Assembly (NCBI GenBank): GCA_016201085.1
Contig: JACQDO010000417.1
Location: 1-5,251 of the forward strand
DNA: 5,251 bases
Direction of reading: 5' to 3'
DNA from: Hyphomicrobiales bacterium
GTDB taxonomy: Bacteria; Pseudomonadota; Alphaproteobacteria; Rhizobiales; Xanthobacteraceae
This document shows positions 1 through 5,251 of the stretch, in pieces. The notes beneath the pieces were generated by a model. The model had not been told where the DNA came from. It ran no database searches and saw only the letters and a program-made list of their open reading frames with translations. The position numbers were made by a program, and so were the translations under genes. Position 1 is the first letter of the stretch. Every line of letters starts with the position of its first letter.

Positions 1-9
1 ACAAAGAAG

Positions 10-26
10 GCCCCGCAACGCGGGGC
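10..26 (-). terminator. GC-rich hairpin, possible leftward Rho-independent terminator
   Basis: A perfect 7-bp stem GCCCCGC/GCGGGGC closes a 3-base AAC loop. On the minus strand it is followed by CTTCTTTGT, a T-rich tail typical of intrinsic terminators. On the plus strand the following bases (AAGGGTTA) contain no T run, so leftward termination fits better. No leftward gene ending here is visible in the window. It could also be a structured 3' end of a rightward gene lying just outside the left edge. Confidence 0.5.
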
Positions 27-63
27 AAGGGTTACGGCGTTCCCGGCGCCGCCAAGAATACGG

Positions 64-86
64 GCGCTGGCGCTTGCGCGCTTTTT
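64..86 (+). terminator. Weak stem plus T5 run, possible rightward terminator
   Basis: Alternating GCGC blocks at 64-67 and 76-81 can form a 4-bp stem directly before TTTTT (82-86). The stem is short and has several competing pairings, so this is only a candidate. It would fit a rightward gene ending left of the window. Confidence 0.2.
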
Positions 87-88
87 AT

Positions 89-228
89 CCCTCCCCTGCA
101 AGGGGAGGGTGGCGAGTGCGGAGCGATAGCGAGCACGAGCCGGGTGAGGGGTCCGGACTTACGTGAGGCACTGACCCCTCACCCGCCCTCGCTTCGCTCG
201 GGCACCCTCTCCCGCAAGGGGAGAGGGG
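89..228. repeat. Composite palindromic intergenic repeat, copy 1
   Basis: This 140-bp element has three nested stems. The left terminal hairpin pairs 89-97 with 101-109 (9 bp, loop GCA). The central stem pairs 142-153 with 173-184 (12 bp, GGGTGAGGGGTC and its complement, 19-base loop). The right terminal hairpin pairs 205-213 with 219-227 (9 bp). Bases 105-159 match 2981-3035 of copy 2 exactly over 55 bp, and 167-183 match 3044-3060. There is no coding capacity and no clear target-site duplication. Similar extragenic palindromes are common in rhizobial genomes; which named family this is cannot be told from sequence alone. As RNA it would fold strongly and could end or attenuate transcription. 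Confidence 0.93.
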
Positions 229-256
229 AAGAGTGGATGTCGCCGCCGCAGCTACT

Positions 257-276
257 CTATGCTTAATATCGCATAG
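257..276. repeat. Short inverted repeat upstream of the EamA gene
   Basis: Perfect 6-bp arms CTATGC (257-262) and GCATAG (271-276) flank 8 AT-rich bases (TTAATATC). A second perfect inverted repeat, TCGCG (279-283) and CGCGA (292-296), also with an 8-base spacer, follows two bases later. The position 40-80 bp before the likely start codon would suit an operator or promoter region, but no -35/-10 pair stands out and arms this short can occur by chance. Confidence 0.3.
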
Positions 277-334
277 CCTCGCGAATGTTCACGCGATAAG
301 ACATTCAGCTTCGCCGCCGGAAATTCTCCCACGC

Positions 335-1237
335 ATGTCGCCCGCGACCCATCACCACATCCGCCCGCTCGATGCGCTCGCGACTTGTGTCGTGATCGCG
401 CTGTGCCTGTCGTGGGGCTTCAACCAGGTCGCGGTGAAGCTGGCGATCCACGACATCCCGCCGATGATCCAGTCGTCGTTGCGCTCGGCCGCCGCCGCGC
501 TGATCGTGACCGCCTGGTGCAAGGCACGCGGCATGCCGCTGCTGACGCGCGACGGCACGCTGGTGCCGGGGCTTGCCGCTGGCGCTTTGTTCGGCGTCGA
601 ATTCATGTGCATCTATCAGGGCCTGGTCTACACCACGGCGACGCGCGCGGTGCTGTTCATCTATCTGGCGCCGTTCTTCGTCGTGCTGGGCGCGCGCATT
701 TTCCTGCCGGCCGACCGCTTCGGCGCGGCGCAATGGCTCGGCCTCGGCCTGTCGTTTGCCGGCATGATCGTCGCGTTCGGGCTGCCGACGCCGGCGCTCG
801 ATCCGCGCCAGGCCGTTGGCGACCTGATGATGGTGGGCGGCGCAGTATTCTGGGCGGCCACCACGCTGATCATCAAGGCGAGCGCGCTCAGCCGCATTTC
901 ATCCGAGAAAGTGATGCTCTATCAGCTGGTGGTATCGGCCCCGCTGCTGGCGCTGGCCGCGTGGCTCGCCGGCGAACGCATCGACGCGCTGCCGTCGGCG
1001 CTGGCGCTCGGCGCCTTCGCCTACCAGGCGGTCTGGGTGGTCAGCGTCACCTTCGTGGTCTGGTTCGCGCTGGTGGTGCGCTATTCCGCCAACCGGCTTT
1101 CGGCCTTCACCTTTCTCACGCCTTTGTTCGGCGTCGCCGCCGGCCATCTGGTGCTGGGCGAGCCGCTGACGCCGGCTTTCGCGGCGGCGGTGGCGCTGGT
1201 GGCGGGCGGCCTGGTACTGGTGAACCGGGCGCGTTGA
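335..1237 (+). CDS. DMT superfamily transporter, EamA domain, 300 aa
   Basis: This is an inner-membrane transporter of the drug/metabolite transporter superfamily (EamA-domain type), usually an exporter of amino acids, metabolites or small toxic compounds; the substrate cannot be read from sequence. The 300-residue protein shows about ten hydrophobic segments in two EamA halves (roughly residues 15-150 and 163-298). Family-typical stretches include WGFNQVAVKLAI near residue 27 and TPLFGVAAGHLVLGEPLT at 262-279, the conserved end of the second half. I chose the ATG at 335 because the first membrane segment follows about 15 residues later and the length is normal for the family. An in-frame GTG at 233 would add 34 residues, but it begins at the very end of the palindromic repeat, where the purine-rich repeat mimics a ribosome binding site. 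A weak GGAAA lies 11 bases before 335. The short N-terminus carries three consecutive histidines (6-8). Confidence 0.93.
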   Translation: MSPATHHHIRPLDALATCVVIALCLSWGFNQVAVKLAIHDIPPMIQSSLRSAAAALIVTAWCKARGMPLLTRDGTLVPGLAAGALFGVEFMCIYQGLVYTTATRAVLFIYLAPFFVVLGARIFLPADRFGAAQWLGLGLSFAGMIVAFGLPTPALDPRQAVGDLMMVGGAVFWAATTLIIKASALSRISSEKVMLYQLVVSAPLLALAAWLAGERIDALPSALALGAFAYQAVWVVSVTFVVWFALVVRYSANRLSAFTFLTPLFGVAAGHLVLGEPLTPAFAAAVALVAGGLVLVNRAR

Positions 1238-1248
1238 TCGCATATAAT
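1220..1248 (+). promoter_or_regulatory. Candidate promoter for ispG
   Basis: A perfect TATAAT sits at 1243-1248 in the 42-bp gap between the transporter stop (1235-1237) and the ispG start (1280). It stands out in otherwise GC-rich DNA. The best -35 at 17-bp spacing is GTGAAC (1220-1225), matching TTGACA at only three positions, and there is no extended -10 TG. If used, transcription would start near 1255 with a leader of about 25 bases. It would let ispG be expressed independently of the transporter gene. Confidence 0.4.
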
Positions 1249-1269
1249 ATCTCTGCCACCCCGATGGCT

Positions 1270-1273
1270 GGAG
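1270..1273 (+). promoter_or_regulatory. Ribosome binding site of ispG
   Basis: GGAG lies 6 bases before the ATG at 1280, a good Shine-Dalgarno match and spacing. It supports this start codon. Confidence 0.7.
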
Positions 1274-1279
1274 ACCGGA

Positions 1280-2515
1280 ATGCAAGCGCAGCAGCGTCAT
1301 AAAACGATTGCGGTCGCCGTCGGCGGCGTCATGGTCGGCGGCGGGCATCCGATCGTGGTGCAGTCGATGACCAATACCGACACCGCCGACGTGGAGACGA
1401 CCGCGCGGCAGGTGGCGGCGCTGGCGCGCGCCGGCTCGGAACTGGTACGCATCACGGTCGACCGCGACGAGGCCGCCGCCGCCGTGCCGCATATCCGCGA
1501 CCGGCTGGCGCAGCTCGGCGTAGCGGTGCCGCTGGTCGGCGATTTCCATTACATCGGCCACAAGCTGCTCACCGATCATCCCGGCTGCGCCGAGGCGCTC
1601 GACAAATATCGTATCAATCCCGGCAATGTCGGCTTCCGCAACAAGCGCGACCTGCAATTCGCGCAGATCGTCGAGATGGCGCTCAAGCACGACAAGCCGG
1701 TGCGCATCGGCGTCAATTGGGGTTCGCTCGATCAGGAACTGCTCACGCGGCTGATGGACGAGAATTCCAAGACGGCCGAGCCGCGCGAGGCGCGCGCGGT
1801 CATGCACGAGGCCATGGTGCAGTCGGCACTGCTGTCGGCCGAACGCGCCGAGGAGATCGGCCTGCCGCATAACCGCATCATCCTGTCGGCCAAGGTGTCG
1901 GCCGTGCAGGACCTGATCGCGGTTTACACCGAGCTGGCGCGCCGCTCCGACTACGCGCTGCACTTAGGCCTCACCGAAGCCGGCATGGGCTCGAAAGGCA
2001 TCGTCGCTTCCAGCGCCGCCATGGGCGTGCTGTTGCAGCAGGGCATCGGCGACACCGTGCGTATCTCGCTCACGCCCGAACCCGGCGGCGACCGCACGCG
2101 CGAGGTGCAGGTGGCACAGGAACTGCTGCAGACCATGGGGCTGCGCACCTTCGTGCCGCTGGTGGCGGCCTGTCCCGGCTGCGGCCGTACCACCTCGACC
2201 GTGTTTCAGGAACTGGCCGCCGACATCCAAAGCTTCATCCGCGACTCGATGCCGGGCTGGAAGACGCGCTATCCGGGCGTCGAGACGCTCAACGTCGCGG
2301 TGATGGGCTGCATCGTCAACGGGCCGGGCGAGAGCAAGCACGCCGACATCGGCATCTCGCTACCCGGCACCGGCGAGCAGCCGACCGCGCCGGTATTCAT
2401 CGACGGCAAGAAGGCGGCGACGCTGCGCGGCCCGACGCTGACCGCCGATTTCAAGCAGATGGTGGTCGACTACATCGAGCGCCGCTTCGGCAACGGGCAA
2501 AAGGCGGCGGAGTGA
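1280..2515 (+). CDS. ispG: 4-hydroxy-3-methylbut-2-en-1-yl diphosphate synthase (IspG/GcpE)
   Basis: This is the cytosolic iron-sulfur enzyme of the MEP isoprenoid pathway. It reductively opens 2-C-methyl-D-erythritol 2,4-cyclodiphosphate to HMBPP, in bacteria usually with flavodoxin as electron donor. The 411-residue protein has the N-terminal TIM-barrel domain (signatures [16 protein letters not shown] at 26-41, RINPGNVG at 111-118, RIGVNWGSL at 142-150, HLGLTEAG at 228-235) and the C-terminal [4Fe-4S] domain. Cluster ligands are visible as Cys298 and Cys301 (CPGCGR), Cys344 and Glu351 (CIVNGPGE), matching E. coli Cys270/273/305 and Glu312. It is about 40 residues longer than the E. coli enzyme, including about 11 extra residues between the second and third cysteines, as in other alpha- and betaproteobacterial forms. 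The ATG has a good ribosome binding site. The stop overlaps the start of the next gene, implying coupled translation. The gene appears intact. Confidence 0.98.
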   Translation: MQAQQRHKTIAVAVGGVMVGGGHPIVVQSMTNTDTADVETTARQVAALARAGSELVRITVDRDEAAAAVPHIRDRLAQLGVAVPLVGDFHYIGHKLLTDHPGCAEALDKYRINPGNVGFRNKRDLQFAQIVEMALKHDKPVRIGVNWGSLDQELLTRLMDENSKTAEPREARAVMHEAMVQSALLSAERAEEIGLPHNRIILSAKVSAVQDLIAVYTELARRSDYALHLGLTEAGMGSKGIVASSAAMGVLLQQGIGDTVRISLTPEPGGDRTREVQVAQELLQTMGLRTFVPLVAACPGCGRTTSTVFQELAADIQSFIRDSMPGWKTRYPGVETLNVAVMGCIVNGPGESKHADIGISLPGTGEQPTAPVFIDGKKAATLRGPTLTADFKQMVVDYIERRFGNGQKAAE

Positions 2516-2940
2516 AAGCCAAGCCGTTCATCGTCGGCTTCCTGGTCGTGGTCGCCGCCATCGCGGCGTTCTCGATCTATCTCAGCAGCATCGTCGACCG
2601 CACGGAGAAGACGATCGCCGCCGTGCTGTCGCCGGACAAGAAGATGAAGGCGGTCAAGCTGTCGCTTTCCGGCGGCGGCGGCCGCTCGCCGTTCTGCCTC
2701 GACAGCATATCGGTGATGCTGTCGGCCTATCCGGACGAATTCGCCGAGAGCCGCAAGGAATATGAAGTCTATTCGGCGCCCTGCGCCCGCTCCGCCAATG
2801 GCGAGCCATCGCCGAAGATCGAATGGCATACAGCCACGGCGCTGCAAATTACCTACGCGGCCGGCGTGATGAAAATGCTGAAGATGAAGGAGACGGACGT
2901 CACCAAATCCGTGCACGTGACGTTCGTGGCGCGGGAGTAG
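2512..2940 (+). CDS. Uncharacterised membrane-anchored small protein, coupled to ispG
   Basis: I do not recognise a named family. The 142-residue product starts with a short basic tip and one hydrophobic segment (about residues 6-27), which reads as a signal anchor or uncleaved signal peptide; no lipobox cysteine is present. The remaining about 115 residues are hydrophilic and probably periplasmic, with two cysteines (62 and 91) that could form a disulfide. The sequence has a [11 protein letters not shown] stretch (40-50) and later [11 protein letters not shown] (103-115). This resembles the SPDG..KAV and W....L.I.Y layout I recall from small secreted or periplasmic hypothetical proteins of proteobacteria; that is a pattern resemblance, not a proven homology. 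The GTG start overlaps the ispG stop in a GTGA tetranucleotide (2512-2515), and a purine-rich AGGCGGCGGA precedes it. The overlap and the absence of stops over 142 codons in the GC-biased frame support a real gene. Confidence 0.82.
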   Translation: MKAKPFIVGFLVVVAAIAAFSIYLSSIVDRTEKTIAAVLSPDKKMKAVKLSLSGGGGRSPFCLDSISVMLSAYPDEFAESRKEYEVYSAPCARSANGEPSPKIEWHTATALQITYAAGVMKMLKMKETDVTKSVHVTFVARE

Positions 2941-2942
2941 CG

Positions 2943-2961
2943 AGCGCGAGGCAATCGCGCT
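2943..2961 (+). terminator. Hairpin just after the ispG-operon stop codon
   Basis: A perfect 7-bp stem AGCGCGA/TCGCGCT with a 5-base loop (GGCAA) begins 2 bases after the TAG stop at 2938-2940. Only TT and then a C-rich stretch follow, so it is a poor Rho-independent terminator by itself. Together with the hairpins of the adjacent repeat it may mark the transcript 3' end. Confidence 0.35.
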
Positions 2962-2962
2962 T

Positions 2963-3114
2963 CCCTCTCCCCTTGCGGGAGAGGGTGGCGAGTGCGGAGC
3001 GATAGCGAGCACGAGCCGGGTGAGGGGTCCGGACTCTGCGTTTGGCACTGACCCCTCACCTGCCCTCGCTCGGCTTCGCCTCCGCTCGGGCACCCTCTCC
3101 CGCAAGGGAGAGGG
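2963..3114. repeat. Composite palindromic intergenic repeat, copy 2
   Basis: This 152-bp element has the same architecture as copy 1 at 89-228. The left hairpin pairs 2963-2971 with 2977-2985, the central stem pairs 3019-3029 with 3050-3060 (11 bp), and the right hairpin pairs 3093-3101 with 3106-3114. The terminal hairpins both carry CCCTCTCCC/GGGAGAGGG. Bases 2981-3035 are identical to copy 1 over 55 bp. The central loop differs, and the right arm carries about 12 extra bases between 3066 and 3083. It lies between convergent genes (stops at 2940 and 3154), where it could act as a two-way transcription stop. Confidence 0.93.
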
Positions 3115-3140
3115 AAGTGAGTGTGCGATGTCGCCGCAAA

Positions 3141-3160
3141 TAACTACATCTAACTACATC
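3141..3160. repeat. Tandem 10-bp duplication at the antiporter gene end
   Basis: TAACTACATC occurs twice in direct succession (3141-3150, 3151-3160). The second copy contains the antiporter stop codon (CTA at 3154-3156 on this strand). It is probably a small slippage duplication with no effect on the protein, since the stop nearest the gene is used. Confidence 0.8.
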
Positions 3161-4761
3161 CACCCGCCGCCATCCTTGCCGCGATTGGCGACGCTCGCCT
3201 CCTCCAAGTCCAACTCATACTCGATGCGCCGGCGCGCTTCGTCGGTGATCTTGCCGTCGCGCAACAGTCGATAAATGAACTCGCGTTCCGCTGCGATCAA
3301 CGCGGCCTTGATCCTGGCGGTTTGCCGCATGTGATCGAGACCCTCGGTCAAGTTCACCGGCAGTATCTGCACGCGGCTTTGATGGCGCGTGCGCAAGTGC
3401 GCGATCGCTTCCGCCGGCAGGCCGCAATTCTTGATGGCTTTCTTCAGCCGCTTCTCGACCTGCTTCAGCGCGGCCTGGCGCGCGCGCAGCTCGCGCTTGA
3501 TCTCGTCATTGCGCTCCTTCTTGCCGGCGTGGTGCAGACCGAGCCAGCGCACCACCGCCGGCAGCATCAGGCCTTGCCCGACCAGCGTGATGACGATGAC
3601 GCCGAAAGTGACGTATTGGATCAGCTCGCGGTGCGGAAACGGCGCGCCATTGGCGAGCGTGTAGGGAATCGCCAAGGCGGCGGCGAGCGAGACCACACCA
3701 CGCACGCCGGTGAACGACAGCAGGAACGGATTTTGCCAGGGCGGCGCCGGATCGCGCTTGGCGAGTGATGGGCTGAGCCAGCGCGGAATGTAAGTGGCCG
3801 GAAACACCCAGATGAAGCGCGCCGCGATCGTGATCAGGGTCACCCAGGCCATCGCGATCAGCAGCTCGGGAATCGAGAACAGATGCGGCTCCTCGATCAG
3901 CGCGCGCGCCTGCAGGCCGGTGAGCAGGAACACCATGCCTTCGATCAGATAAACGGTCAGGTCCCAGAAGAAGATGCCCTGCAGCCGCGTGGCGGACGGG
4001 ATCAGCCGCGGCCCGTTCCAGCTCACGTAAAGTCCGCAGGCGACGGTCGCCAGCACGCCGGAGCCGCCGAGATGCGCCGGAATCCAGTAGGCAAGATAGG
4101 GCGTCATCAGCGACAACGTGATCTCGACGCGCGGCTCGCGTGCCCATTGCCGTAGCCGCAGGCTGAGCCAGCCGACCGCGATGCCATAGACGATCTCGCC
4201 GACCACGATCAGCGCGAAGGTGCCGGAGGCTTGCGGCAGCGAGAAGCTGCCCGTGGTTACGGCAACGACGGCGAAGCGGTAGAGGATCAGCGCGGTGGCG
4301 TCGTTGGCCAGCCCTTCGCCTTCCAGCACCACCGTCAGCCGGCGCGGCAGTCCGAGCCGCCGCGCGATCGCCAGCGGCGCCACCACGTCGGGTGGCGCGA
4401 TGATGGCGCCGAGCAGGAAGCCCACGGCCCAGTCGAAGCCCAGCAGATAATGTGCGGCCGCCGCCACCACACCGGTGGTGAACAGCACGCAGCCGAAGGC
4501 GAGCAGCGTGATCGGTCGCAGGTTGAAGCGGAATTCGCGCCAGCTCATGGCGACGCCGGCCGAATAGATCAGCGGCGGCAGGATCACCAGCAGCACCAGT
4601 TCGGGCGCCAGCCGCACCTGCGGCAGGCCCGGCACCAGCGCCATGCCGATGCCGGCGACGACCAGCAGGATGGAGGGCGCGACGTTGAGCCGCTTGGCGG
4701 CGATCGCGACCGCCGCCAGCACCGCCAGCATGAACAGGATGGTCTGCGCGATCGCGGTCAT
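3154..4761 (-). CDS. Na+/H+ antiporter, CPA1 family (NhaP/YjcE-like)
   Basis: This is an inner-membrane cation/proton antiporter exchanging Na+ (possibly K+ or Li+) for H+, serving pH and sodium homeostasis. The 535-residue protein has about twelve hydrophobic segments in residues 1-410, the Na_H_Exchanger domain. Family signatures are GAIIAPPDVVAPLAI (118-132) with Asp125, LEGEGLANDATALILYRF (146-163) with the Asn153-Asp154 pair that typifies electroneutral CPA1 exchangers, and TGVRGVVSLAAALAIP (351-366) with Arg354. Residues 411-535 form a charged cytoplasmic tail, with a likely amphipathic or coiled-coil stretch at about 413-445, perhaps regulatory. The helix usually written SPTDPV reads APPDVV here; the aspartate is kept. 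The ATG at 4761 opens directly into the first membrane helix; a GAGG (4773-4776 on this strand) lies 11 bases upstream, somewhat far. A palindromic repeat separates it from the co-directional DUF1345 gene. The ion specificity is not determinable. Confidence 0.96.
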   Translation of the reverse strand: MTAIAQTILFMLAVLAAVAIAAKRLNVAPSILLVVAGIGMALVPGLPQVRLAPELVLLVILPPLIYSAGVAMSWREFRFNLRPITLLAFGCVLFTTGVVAAAAHYLLGFDWAVGFLLGAIIAPPDVVAPLAIARRLGLPRRLTVVLEGEGLANDATALILYRFAVVAVTTGSFSLPQASGTFALIVVGEIVYGIAVGWLSLRLRQWAREPRVEITLSLMTPYLAYWIPAHLGGSGVLATVACGLYVSWNGPRLIPSATRLQGIFFWDLTVYLIEGMVFLLTGLQARALIEEPHLFSIPELLIAMAWVTLITIAARFIWVFPATYIPRWLSPSLAKRDPAPPWQNPFLLSFTGVRGVVSLAAALAIPYTLANGAPFPHRELIQYVTFGVIVITLVGQGLMLPAVVRWLGLHHAGKKERNDEIKRELRARQAALKQVEKRLKKAIKNCGLPAEAIAHLRTRHQSRVQILPVNLTEGLDHMRQTARIKAALIAAEREFIYRLLRDGKITDEARRRIEYELDLEEASVANRGKDGGGWM

Positions 4762-4779
4762 CGAGTCGACAACCTCAAC

Positions 4780-4901
4780 CCGTCATCCTGAGGTGGCTTC
4801 GCGAAGCGAAGCCCTCGAAGGATGAACGGCCAAATTCGGATAAGCCTTGGCCGTCGCCCTTCGAGGCTCGCCGCTGCGCGGCTCGCACCTCAGGGTGACG
4901 G
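4780..4901. repeat. Palindromic intergenic repeat of a second family
   Basis: This is a 122-bp imperfect inverted repeat. Its outer arms start CCGTCATCCTGAGGTG at 4780 and end with the near-complement CACCTCAGGGTGACGG at 4901. Each arm contains its own inner palindrome: GCTTCGCGAAGC (a perfect 12-bp palindrome, about 4797-4808) on the left and GCCGC/GCGGC on the right (about 4870-4882). Inner ends GGCC/GGCC flank an AT-richer spacer around 4833-4849. Elements with a GTCATCCTGAGG end and a CTCGAAGGATG motif are frequent in alphaproteobacterial intergenic DNA. It sits between two leftward genes, so it would be transcribed as a hairpin in any read-through message. Confidence 0.9.
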
Positions 4902-4942
4902 AGCAACTAACGAGCCAGTACCGAGCCAAAACCATCATGCGC

Positions 4943-5251
4943 CTAAATCGCACTGGCCGCGATGTTCACGGTGAGCGCCAGCAGCGCGGCGTTGAACAAA
5001 AACGAGACGATGCCGTGCGCCGCCACCGTGCGGCGGATCGGCTTGGATGCCACCGCCACGTCGGACACCTGCGAGGTCATGCCGATCACGAAGGAGAAAT
5101 AGACGAAATCCAGATAATCCGGCGCGTCGTCGTTGGGAAACGCCAGGCCGCTCTTCTTGGCGCCCTTCTCGCCGTAATATTCATGCGCGTAATGGAACGC
5201 GAAGATGGTGTGAATGAACGCCCACGACAGCAGAATGGTGAGCGTGGCCAG
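4943..5251 (-). CDS. DUF1345 family membrane protein, C-terminal part (partial)
   Basis: The gene enters from the right edge and ends at a TAG at 4943-4945, giving the last 102 residues; the start is outside the window. The fragment shows a hydrophobic segment (LATLTILLSWAFIHTIFAFH), then YAHEYY, a soluble stretch with a Pro-Asp-Tyr-Leu-Asp motif, and YFSFVIGMTSQVSDV followed by a final hydrophobic helix ending LALTVN. This arrangement is characteristic of the C-terminal half of DUF1345 proteins, integral inner-membrane proteins of unknown function. It reads in the same direction as the antiporter gene 181 bases downstream, but the palindromic repeat between them makes a tight operon uncertain. 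Family assignment is from recognised motifs. Confidence 0.9.
   Translation of the reverse strand: MATLTILLSWAFIHTIFAFHYAHEYYGEKGAKKSGLAFPNDDAPDYLDFVYFSFVIGMTSQVSDVAVASKPIRRTVAAHGIVSFLFNAALLALTVNIAASAI

Larger units (their letters stand above)
1..334. other. Intergenic region upstream of the EamA transporter gene
   Basis: No convincing gene lies here. The region holds a GC-rich hairpin (10-26), a weak GC-rich stem followed by five T (64-86), a composite palindromic repeat (89-228), and two short inverted repeats (257-276 and 279-296) just before the transporter gene. Open frames crossing it exist only because the repeat lacks stops in some frames. Their third-position GC bias is weaker than in the real genes, and the repeat-derived peptide recurs around 3030-3100, where the same repeat sits. 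Confidence 0.75.

Noticed and set aside
89..228. Possible CRISPR or MITE with target-site duplication
   Set aside because: There is no array of regularly spaced units, and no matching direct repeats flank the element, so only a palindromic intergenic repeat is claimed.
3..266. Plus-strand frame open from the left edge to a TAA at 264-266, possibly the 3' end of an upstream gene
   Set aside because: It passes through a strong hairpin and the whole repeat, has weaker third-position GC bias than the real genes, and its repeat-derived part resembles the peptide read from copy 2. Without the sequence to the left it cannot be supported.
385..1302. 305-codon plus-strand frame overlapping the EamA gene
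   Set aside because: The product is Arg/Gly/Ala-rich with no membrane pattern or motif; it is the +1 shadow of the transporter frame.
899..1963. 354-codon open frame on the minus strand across the EamA and ispG genes
   Set aside because: It is antisense to two clearly conserved genes. Its product is a His/Arg/Gln-rich composition typical of shadow frames in high-GC DNA, with no recognisable domain.
2470..3105. 211-codon minus-strand frame across the unknown gene and repeat copy 2
   Set aside because: Its N-terminal part is translated repeat and the rest is antisense to the coupled gene; no conserved motif.
4231..4791. 186-codon plus-strand frame opposite the antiporter gene
   Set aside because: It is an Arg/Gln/His-rich shadow of the antiporter N-terminal region, ending in the palindromic repeat.

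Overview
The window comes from a high-GC alphaproteobacterial chromosome, most likely of the Hyphomicrobiales (Rhizobiales; Bradyrhizobiaceae/Xanthobacteraceae-like). The reasons are GC-rich codons, the long alphaproteobacterial type of IspG, a DUF1345 membrane protein, and two classes of intergenic palindromic repeat common in that group. Placement below order level is inference.

Layout. Bases 1-334 are non-coding: a strong GC hairpin at the left edge, a 140-bp composite palindromic repeat (89-228), then about 100 bp with small inverted repeats leading into a rightward DMT/EamA-family transporter gene (335-1237). After 42 bp, which hold a perfect TATAAT box, comes ispG (1280-2515), the MEP-pathway enzyme that makes HMBPP for isoprenoid synthesis. 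Its stop codon overlaps the GTG start of a small gene for an uncharacterised, N-terminally anchored protein (2512-2940). These two are probably translationally coupled.

Bases 2941-3153 separate convergent genes and hold a second, 152-bp copy of the same composite repeat. The leftward gene at 3154-4761 encodes a CPA1-type Na+/H+ antiporter with a charged cytoplasmic tail. Upstream of it lies a different palindromic repeat (4780-4901), then the 3' end of a leftward DUF1345 membrane-protein gene that runs off the right edge (4943-5251).

The genes are mostly ordinary housekeeping and transport functions. I found no RNA gene, CRISPR array, transposase, prophage or defence system, and no convincing new multi-gene system. 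The points most worth a second look are the composite repeat occupying two of the intergenic regions, the unknown protein coupled to ispG, and an orphan terminator-like hairpin at the left edge.
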